A DNA stretch of 64,000 nucleotides from Cubamyces lactineus (Eukaryota > Basidiomycota > Agaricomycetes > Polyporales > Polyporaceae), in assembly GCA_022376465.1 (NCBI GenBank), contig JACDTU010000004.1, positions 1,426,001 through 1,490,000 of the forward strand, written 5' to 3'. The notes under the pieces are model-generated. The model had not been told where the DNA came from. It made no database searches and saw only the letters and a program-made list of their open reading frames with translations. The translations under genes were made by a program, and so were the position numbers. Position 1 is the stretch's first letter; every line of letters starts with the position of its first letter. Positions 56,287 through 64,000 of the stretch are shown one piece after another.

Positions 56287-57069
56287 ATGTTCCCTCAGCC
56301 ACTCCGCTCCGAGCCAGGCGCTCCGCTTCCACCCCGGATTATCCCTGCGGTTGAGTCTTCTCGTCCGCCCGTGTACTCGAAGGAAATGCGGGCACTGTTG
56401 ACGTCCGACGCCTCCCGCACGACGCGAGCTCTCACCCCCGCTGCTTTGCTAAACCCACCTATCCTTCCTGCGAGAGCCGATCCCAACTCACCCGAGGCCC
56501 ATGCGCTGGGTCCCTTCAGCAAGCGGAGGGAAGTCAATATCCGCCGGCGGTTCTTCCAACAAGAACTGCAGAAGATTATGCTTCCCCTCCAGGTCGTCGT
56601 CGATGATCACCTCGGGTCAGGTGATCCCCCGTCGGCCAGGACCGACAAGTCTTCTCTTGCTCAAGTTGGTATCAGAAGTGTCGGACTACAGGACTCCGGA
56701 GTATTCGAGGAACTCGAGGCGTTGGCTGCTGTCCCGAACAAGACGCGACATTCAGCGAAGGATGGAGCTCCAAATGATAGGGGTCCAGTACAAGGATCGA
56801 GCCCGAGGTTCTCGTCGCATTTGCCGGAACGGTTTTTGCGACGCCGTTATCAACAGCTACTCGTGCGAACCCCTATATTGGTGTATAAGCCGTCGCGGAC
56901 CGCATCGAACAAGGAGCAGGTTGCCAAAGGCAAATTCCAAGTCACCCTGTCCCCGCATGCCGCCAAGCGGGGCACACCAGTCCATCGCGTAGCCAGCGAG
57001 GCTGATTTAGCGTGGATACAGCATGCGGAGGAGTTGCAGGGTAGGACAAGCAAACAGAATCGCAAGTAG
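56287..57069 (+). CDS. Unidentified basic protein, possibly LYR-domain related
   Basis: 260 residues in one frame, starting MFPQPLRSEPGAPLPPRI. The centre has SKRREVNIRRRFFQQELQ followed by KIMLPLQVVVDD, which faintly recalls the second half of Cup1-type LYR proteins of fungal mitochondria, but the LYR motif itself is not seen here. If it is that family an upstream exon is missing. The rest is Arg-rich (ERFLRRRYQQLLVRTPILVY, SPHAAKRGTPVHRVASEAD). The gene is convergent with SEC8, about 115 bases apart. Function unknown. Confidence 0.5.
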   Translation: MFPQPLRSEPGAPLPPRIIPAVESSRPPVYSKEMRALLTSDASRTTRALTPAALLNPPILPARADPNSPEAHALGPFSKRREVNIRRRFFQQELQKIMLPLQVVVDDHLGSGDPPSARTDKSSLAQVGIRSVGLQDSGVFEELEALAAVPNKTRHSAKDGAPNDRGPVQGSSPRFSSHLPERFLRRRYQQLLVRTPILVYKPSRTASNKEQVAKGKFQVTLSPHAAKRGTPVHRVASEADLAWIQHAEELQGRTSKQNRK

Positions 57070-57184
57070 ATCATCACGGAGGGATCGGGTGTACAGCGGT
57101 GGTATCCAACAGGGTATGCAGGAGGAACAAGAGTATAAATACTTCCAAACGTAATCGTTACCATGAATCCATCGACCTAGCTCG

Positions 57185-60100
57185 TCAGCTTCCGTCCGCC
57201 GAGTTTTCCAGTTCTAACCCGTGCAACTCGATGAGGTACATGTTGTAGTTCCGATCTGTTGCTTGTGGGGCGCCGCCTGTAGGACTTGCGTGGACCCCAC
57301 ACTGAAGATCGAGAATCGCTTTGTATTCGTCGAAGGTGAACTCCTGCTTCTGGCGCACCGCGTCGAGCATGTCCTGTGCATTCCGTACAGGATAAGCACA
57401 TGTCATCGTCAGTATAGAGGAGCATTTCTCACCGATGGCGACAGCAAAAATAGCGAGTAATACCGCTTTGCACGATCAAACTCGGCGCTGTGGTTGTCGT
57501 CCGTGATGGTCTTGATGTTTTGCTGCAATGCAAGCATGTTGCGCATCATCTTCCTGATACCCAGATCGTTCGCGGCGTGGATGAAACGCGCATTCGAGAT
57601 GAGGAGATGCTGAATGAGGTGACCCATCCCCTCGAAAACGAATCTGTGCGGCCGATCAGCAGATATGTGCCGTGCGAAGCGTCGTCACTCACTTTCGCTG
57701 CAAGTCGGGAAGTGTCGTCGTGAGCGACGCATCACAGTTACCAAGTTCCGTATTGAGATCGATGATATGTGGATCGGGCTCGGCGGCTTCTCGTTCAATA
57801 CGATAGATTCCCTAGCAGCGTGCACGCGTTAGGCCAATATTATAAAGGGAGAGCGGGAGAGCGATAAAAACAACTCACGTGTCTCAGCGCGAGATCAAGG
57901 TGGTGTATCACACGACACCTTATGTCGATGCGGATGGTATAGAGGATGAGTTCTGCGAGTTGGACGTAGGTTTGATGTAGCGCTTGGAATCGCCTGCGTC
58001 CAACAATAGTGTAAGCGGAGTCATCTTCACATTGTGACACAGAAACACTGACAACGCCATAGCGGACGAGAGCGGGAGTTTGAGCGGTTCGTCAGGTTGC
58101 ACGGGTGCAACGATAGGGAGATACGGTGATGTAGGGGATAACGCGCTAGTAGGCTCGAGACGAAGTGGACTGGTCGCCGATATCGCGTCCTCAGGAGAAC
58201 TCTTGAGAGCTTCCAATTGGGCTGCAAACCATGTCTGTGTGCGCAAATCCACTGTCAATCATCGTGGTCACGGCTCGAACAACGACAGAGGACCTACCAC
58301 ACTGTGATAGAGGCTCGCCAAGGCGGAGACGTTCCGGATTGACGAAACCAAGTCGTGCTTGCCCACCGCGCCCTCTCCGAGCAGGCTGTTCTCGAGATGC
58401 GTCTCTTGTCGACATAGCTGCTGCTTCATTGAGAGGGAAGCATCGTCGGACAGCGTCTTCAGCAACTCCGACAGGCATGGTCCAAGTTCTGCCTTTTGTG
58501 CCCAGCGGGCAGCCAAAGCTATACGAGAATCGTCCTCTGGCGATGCTTCGTTTTTCACCGAGACCAGATCGTAGAAGCGATCGCTGCAGCGTTGGTAGAA
58601 CTTGCCGATGACGGTTAAGATAAGTCGAGAGTAGTTCTCCCGGTGGAACGGTGTGGTTCGCAGCATCGTGCACAGGGAATTGATGAGAGCCATCAGCTGT
58701 ACGCTGGCCTATAGAAAAGCGTGAGTTCAGAACTACTCCTATGAGGTACCGCGATAAAGATCACCTTGACAAGCGGTCTCGGCGAGAGTGCTAGTGACGC
58801 TTGGTCTGGCTCGAATGCGTCCGGACCTGGATACATCATGAGCTAGTGAATGCACATACGAGTACTCAAAACTTACTCGTCACAGTTTGGTGGAACAGCG
58901 CCGATACCTTGTCCTCCAACTGTGGAAGGTAAACTTTGAGGACAAATTCATCCAGCACGGAGCTAGACGCCCGTGCTGCCTCCAACCCAGCAGGGAGAAT
59001 ATCGGATATGCGGTCAAGGAAGGCGAGAGTCGGCTGGAACAGCACGCTGACGTGGAACGCATTAGGATGCACAAGTAAGCGATGGTGTTGCCCAGTGCCC
59101 ATTAAGCGATCATCTGTGCCAACTGCAGCAAGTGTAGCCTGCAGTGCGTTTTCTGAACCCTGAACAAGACCTGGGACAGTATCTTTGAGGACACGAGTGA
59201 GCTCTTCCTCGTGTTGCCGTAGCGCCTTCGTAGCGAACTTGACGTCTGTATCTGCGAATCGGAAGACGGGCTAAAGGAAGGTTAGTTCGTGGATAATACG
59301 TCGGGGCGGAACAGATAAGATTCACTTTGCCCTTGTCGCGGTTGAAGCGACCTTCCCTGAGGACCTCGTTGATAGACGAGATTGGGTTGCGACCGGATAT
59401 GGCTCCCTGCTCTTCGTCCGTAATGTAGTCGCTGATCAAGGTTCGTACCTAAGCCATGGTGAGGCGTCATCATGCAGTCACTCCAGGCGTAGGCTTACCT
59501 CGGCCTGTATGGGCGCCCAGACCTCTTCCAGAGGGAATAGAGCTCCAGGCTTCGTGCCCGAGGAATCCTTGTAATCTCTCCTCTGCAGCCATCCATTCAA
59601 TACAAGTACTTCTGTATACAATTGGAAAGCCTACCGAGCCAATGCGGTTCGCAACCTCGAACACGACGCGCAATCCTTCACTCACGGCGATGAGCTTGGA
59701 ATATAGAGTCCAGAAGAAGTCCTTGAGCACTTCTTGGTCGAGTACCTTCGTTGACGACTCCAGAGCAGTCAGTCTCAACTGAGTCGCATCCATGAGTGCG
59801 CGCCGCATGTTCAGCCCCGGACCCTGAAGAGCCGTAGTTACAGCAACACCCGCGATCCCCAACGCATTGGAAGTCAACGCGGAGGTCGAGAGTATCGATA
59901 GGTCAGCCAGCCGTCCAGACGCCGATCCCGAGTCTATCATGCCAATCATAGAGCCTCGCCGCCCATACTCTGCCCGTTCTGAGACCTCCTCTATGGTCAC
60001 CTCGATAAGTGAGAATATCTCCCCAGGTAGTTTCTGTGCCACAATGTCCAAGCCAGTGCCGAGCTTGCCTAGTGCAGCCAGAGATTCGAGAAGCATCTCA

Positions 60101-61989
60101 ATGTATGCGAAAGACTCAGCCTCTGGATTTTGTGGTTGTGAAGGATTGGAGGTTGCGAGAGCGGAGAGCGCACTAGTGGATGCGGCAGAAGACAAGCCAC
60201 CAGAAAGACTATGGCGGTAGTTAGAGTCATTGATGTCGAAAGGCGGGTCGTTTGGACGCAGCGTGAGGTCGTCCAGAAACTTGGCAAGCTTCGTTGTCCG
60301 TGGAGCTGTGGGGGATACCGGCGATGAAATCGACATGCGACGGGATAACCGATCGGAGCCCTCTCCCTCCTCGAGATTCTCCTGAGCTACGACTATCCCA
60401 CTACTCAACAACTTGGCACATCGTGAATGCTGGACAATCACTTACAGGATTGCTGATTGGGATGGTAGACCGTCCATCGTGATTCGCACCAGAATGACTT
60501 CAGATACAGATGACTATGCAACTCATCCACGAGGATGTCTCGCAGCGTCTGGTTCAAGTGGGCACGACCAAAGTCAATACGGGCAATTCGTGGAAATCAA
60601 GTGACGTACCGTCTCCTGGCCTACTAGGTAGCTCCGCAGGTCCGAAACCGCGCCAATTTCAAGCATATCTGGCTTGTTGATCAGTTTGAGACTCCTGACC
60701 AGAAGCGCTGCAGCTTGTAGGAGTCGTTTCTCCAAGATGAGACTCTCAAGGGCGTCCGGAACCGACTTCAGATGTTCACTAGCACGCCTTGCATCAGCAC
60801 GAGTACAGAGGGACTTCAAAGGGGCGCACATTTGATCCAGGATACGCATCATTTCTTCCACTGTCTGGTTACGGGCCCATAGCTGGACGAGATCTGCGCG
60901 CTTGCTACCCAACGTTTCTTTGGCCTCTTGCAAGGCATTCCGGGCTTCCTTGATCTGCGATTGAGTAGCGTCAAGGTGACTGAGTAGAGCGGCATGGTGC
61001 GGCAGAGCAGCATTGAAGGCCTGATAATGCTCTACAAGCTAGCGTTACTATGCACCATGGTGCAACGAAAGACGCGTTGATACGCACTATCGACAGAGCC
61101 TTTCATTGCTTGCGACAACATGTCCTTTGTCCTCCGGAAAGATTCCATATCTTTCCCAAGAGAGGAATCATCGAGGAGTTGTAATGCCAAGTCAACTGGG
61201 TTAAACTGCTCCGATCAATCTCGTTATTTCGGCATGGGCACGCAGGGACTCACGTCCGGGTTGATAACGACCGCCCATTCCTCTTTGATTTCATCGAGGA
61301 CAGCTAATAAAGATATTCAGCTGTGTGCACAGCGCTCCGCGAGCTGTTACGTGCGCGACATATGGCAACGACCAGACAGGACAGTACTTACCGTCAATAT
61401 CTCCAGCCTTAGCCTTTCCTGTAGCTCTTCTGCCCGGTACCTTCTCCCTAATCCTCATCTGACGGGCCTTTTGCACCTCAATCTCTCTTCTCCGTTGCTC
61501 CTCGTACTCGTCGATCAAGTCATCGTTCGACATACCGCGCCTACGTCCGAAGCTTTGGAATGCCGCCACCGCTGCGAGCGAGGTAGGGGATATCTCCGAG
61601 GGGGACACTTCCGCTGGCCCAGATCTACCGTTTGCTTGTTGCTCCGAGCCATTCAGGGTGATGTTACGATTTCTGAGAGGTTGTGGACCGTCCGGTAAGC
61701 CAGCAGGTCTTCCATCATACGTCTCCCTGGAGTCGCGAGTCATCCGCGAGTCAACTGAGACGCGGTCAGACATAGAGTACTCGGATATTTGTCTACTCCT
61801 CATCCCGGATCGTGCAGGTCGAATGGGCCCACGAGGAGAACTCGAAGTAGCAGAGCTGCCATTGGGAGTAGTCGGACGAGCAGGAGGCCGATTGATTTGT
61901 AGAGGTCTCGTCGCGGCCCCGTTGTCACTAACGCTGGGAGACCTAGTACGTCTCGCAGGATCAGATGGATAGGCAGGTATTCGTGACAT
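57185..61989 (-). CDS. SEC8: Exocyst complex component SEC8 (EXOC4)
   Basis: A large multi-exon gene. The start (MSRIPAYPSDPARRTRSPSV, 61989) opens a Ser/Arg/Pro-rich disordered region. The Sec8 family part begins VLDEIKEEWAVVINPDFNPV followed by DLALQLLDDSSLGKDMESF, then YQAFNAALPHHAALLSHLD, a helical region (NQTVEEMMRILDQMCAPL, LILEKRLLQAAALLVRSL), and LRDILVDELHSHLYLKSFW. Long helical bundles follow down to the C-terminus (MGHLIQHLLISNARFIHAAN, QKQEFTFDEYKAILDLQCG), stop 57185. Sec8 is one of eight exocyst subunits tethering secretory vesicles to the plasma membrane at hyphal tips. The identification rests on the N-terminal blocks and the overall all-helical layout. Confidence 0.87.
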
Positions 61990-62297
61990 CGAGGAAGGAG
62001 CAACGGGAGACAGAGCCGCAAGCAAGATGAACGACGCGACGCAGCGAGCCTCACGGCTACGATTGTTGCTACAATGTTGCCTAGAACGGCAATTTCCACC
62101 ATAGATGGCAACTAGATGCCACAGCCAAGGTGGCCACGCGATCCACGTGCTACACTCGAAAGTATCTGAGTCTCCAGCTGCAGGCGCGCTGACTACCTAC
62201 CCCAGAACGCGTTCTCTCCCTTGCCTTCACCATCCACGCGTCGCAGCGCGTCGTTCTTGGTGATTCCTCATTCTTCGCCTTGAAGGGCCGTTTCAGC
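61990..62297. promoter_or_regulatory. Shared divergent promoter of SEC8 and the PHD-finger gene
   Basis: A 308-base gap between outward-facing starts. No TATA box or other element recognised. Confidence 0.45.
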
Positions 62298-64000
62298 ATG
62301 TCCGACCCACCCTCGGACATTGCAGATGCACGGCTACTCTTCTCTCCGGGTGCAGGTCGCGAGCCTTCGACGGATGCTCCTGCACCTGCGGACTCACCGC
62401 TCTCAACCATCGCGGATTCTCCAGAAAACAGTCGACAATCTTTGTCGCCGACTCCGATGCATCCTGTATTCATTGAGGTCCCTTCCCTCTCAAGCACTAG
62501 GAAGGCCCTTTATCGTTCTGTGGCTGAAGACGAGGCCGACTCGGACGCCGAGTACTCTAATGATAACATTGAGGGTGTAGTCGGGGAAACCGAAGACGAT
62601 GGAGTGAAATTCATGTGGGTTCGCTATCAAAGCGGTATCATCCACAAGGTGCGTAAGACTTCCACTATTTAGTCGCAATTCCGAGGGCATGGCCCATGTT
62701 CACGGTGCGAACCACTCGGAAGGCCCGGACGGATCCGTCATAGTGGCTTTGCATGCTCGACGCTAACAGTTTTTTGATAGATCCCGGCTCAGATATTCAT
62801 GCGTCGTCGGAAAGATCTCATCCGTGCTTACGGTAAGTCAGATACATGCCGCGACCTGCGTGGGGTACATTCAACGAACGACTTCTGGCAGAGAAATCAA
62901 AGGCTTCTGGAGCATTACCGCCTTTCAACCCTGCTTCCTCAGAGGTACACCCCGGCTCGCGGCAAGCCAGCCTGACCGTAAAGATCCCTAGTCTTCATGC
63001 GAGACCGACGCGACGTGCTTCTACCGTCGAGCACAGCTCAGACGAGCTTGCTGACGATGTTGATTCCGACATTGACTCGGATATGTCTCTCGGGCATAGC
63101 AAGAGGAAGAGCACGCGTGCAGCAGCCGTTAACGCCAACAGGAGACTGGGAAATAAGCTGACATCCGATCCCCCAAAGACACGATCCGGTCGTCAAGTCC
63201 TCGTAGTCCATGGCTCGGACAGTGATAGTGAGGTTCAAGAGATCTCCCGAGCCACCCGCAAGTCCACGCGTAGTCGGAAAAGCAAGCGGTCTAATCTGGA
63301 CGATGAAGATTTCGAGGACATGGACTTTGTCGACGATGAGTCAGACGTTGTACACGGATCAAGAGGGAAGGCTGGAAAGAAGAAGGTTATCCGTGGCAAA
63401 GCATCGAGACCAGCCTATGGACATTTCCGCGTTGTCGCTGACCTGCAATACGACGCTGAGGACGACGAAGACTCCGCTCCACTATACGCCCATAGAAGTG
63501 TGTGCGAGAAGTGTCACACGCAACCCGCGCATGAACAGCTCAAGAAAGCAGCCAAACGAGGCAAGAAGCGAAAGAGGAACGAGGACGACGAGTCTGAAGA
63601 CGAAGAGTCTCGCCTCAACGCCCTGGGTGGTTGGGTGCGGTGGTAAGCTATATTCTCGTACCACTTCTTTCGCATTGCACCCGCTCACGGTCGCCCTAGT
63701 CTAAAATGTCCTGTTGCCGCTCACTGGGGCTGTCTAGCGAAGACCCAGCGCGATGAGATTCTGCGAGCAGCCCTTGAAAGGGACAAAGCCAACTGGCGTG
63801 CCGATTCAGGCCTGCCTGAGCCACAAAGACGAGAGGGGCTCGATGCCTATCAGACTACCGAATTCATCTGCGGCTCGTGTATGAAGGGTGGCGTCTGTAT
63901 GGGCTGCAAGGAGGTTGCCCTATCACCCGACCAGTTCGGTCAGCGGACTCAGTCCGTTACGCCTCTCGAGACTGCTTCGCACACTCCAGCTCCCACTACC
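62298..64000 (+). CDS. PHD-finger chromatin protein, N-terminal part only
   Basis: Exons 62298-62648, 62781-62832, 62892-63642 and from 63700 join in frame; the gene runs off the right edge. It starts MSDPPSDIADARLLFSPG. An early motif FMWVRYQSGIIHKIPAQIF is followed by a basic/acidic linker rich in Ser-Asp and Lys-Arg clusters. A PHD-like zinc finger begins at SVCEKCHTQPAH; a charged insertion (KKAAKRGKKRKRNEDDESED) follows, then GGWVRCLKCPVAAHWGCLA and FICGSCMKGGVCMGCKE. The Cys/His spacing and Trp fit a PHD finger that reads histone tails. In basidiomycetes such a front end often belongs to SNF2/CHD-type remodellers (Mit1-like); this is inference because the ATPase part lies outside the window. 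Confidence 0.65.

Overview
This is nuclear DNA of a filamentous fungus, most likely an Agaricomycete basidiomycete and possibly a wood-decay polypore (inference). The signs are short introns of about 50 to 70 bases with GT...AG ends, fungus-specific proteins (Sld2, Pal1-like, Tea1-like kelch, KRE9/KNH-like), a secreted GH5 cellulase with a fungal CBM1, and an RNase T1-type secreted nuclease. Genes lie on both strands, close together and heavily interrupted by introns, so most single open frames are only exon pieces. The gene models here were spliced by hand; where exon phases could be joined, the total length was checked to be a multiple of three.

Layout. 1-1803: one unidentified gene running off the left edge. 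2736-4594: Lnt/nitrilase-like membrane protein. 5159-5455: a tiny metallothionein that no long open frame shows. 6153-7076: mitoribosomal protein mS23. 7230-9058: proteasome lid subunit RPN5. 9384-11963: F-box/LRR-like protein. 12581-14367 and 14684-17306: divergent SLD2 and Pal1-like genes. 19249-19834: secreted RNase T1-type gene. 19937-20809 and 21148-26344: divergent SF3A2 (splicing) and RRP5 (rRNA processing). 26563-31431: Tea1-like kelch/coiled-coil polarity protein. 31661-35523: an apparently intact DNA transposon with terminal inverted repeats, inserted just upstream of the kelch gene. 36131-37884: a small zinc-finger gene and a KRE9/KNH-like secreted protein. 38539-39230: a decayed kelch copy. 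39774-42248: LSG1 (60S maturation GTPase). 42525-44630: FHA-domain Chk2-type kinase. 44906-46392: S-formylglutathione hydrolase. 46960-49727: alpha/beta-hydrolase lipase with a long disordered front. 50313-52252: second, shorter kelch gene. 53262-55127: CBM1-GH5 endoglucanase. 56287-57069: unidentified basic protein. 57185-61989: exocyst SEC8. 62298 to the right edge: PHD-finger chromatin protein.

The genes do not form one pathway. Recurring themes are ribosome biogenesis and translation (mS23, RRP5, LSG1), polarity and exocytosis (Pal1-like, two kelch proteins, SEC8), cell-cycle and checkpoint control (SLD2, FHA kinase), and secreted or detoxifying enzymes (RNase, GH5, KNH-like protein, metallothionein, formylglutathione hydrolase). 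The most notable observations are the intact transposon with an outward-facing TATA-like box towards a polarity gene, three kelch loci within about 26 kb, and very short exons (8, 8 and 11 bases, plus start-codon-only first exons) that encode essential motifs and would be missed by most gene finders.
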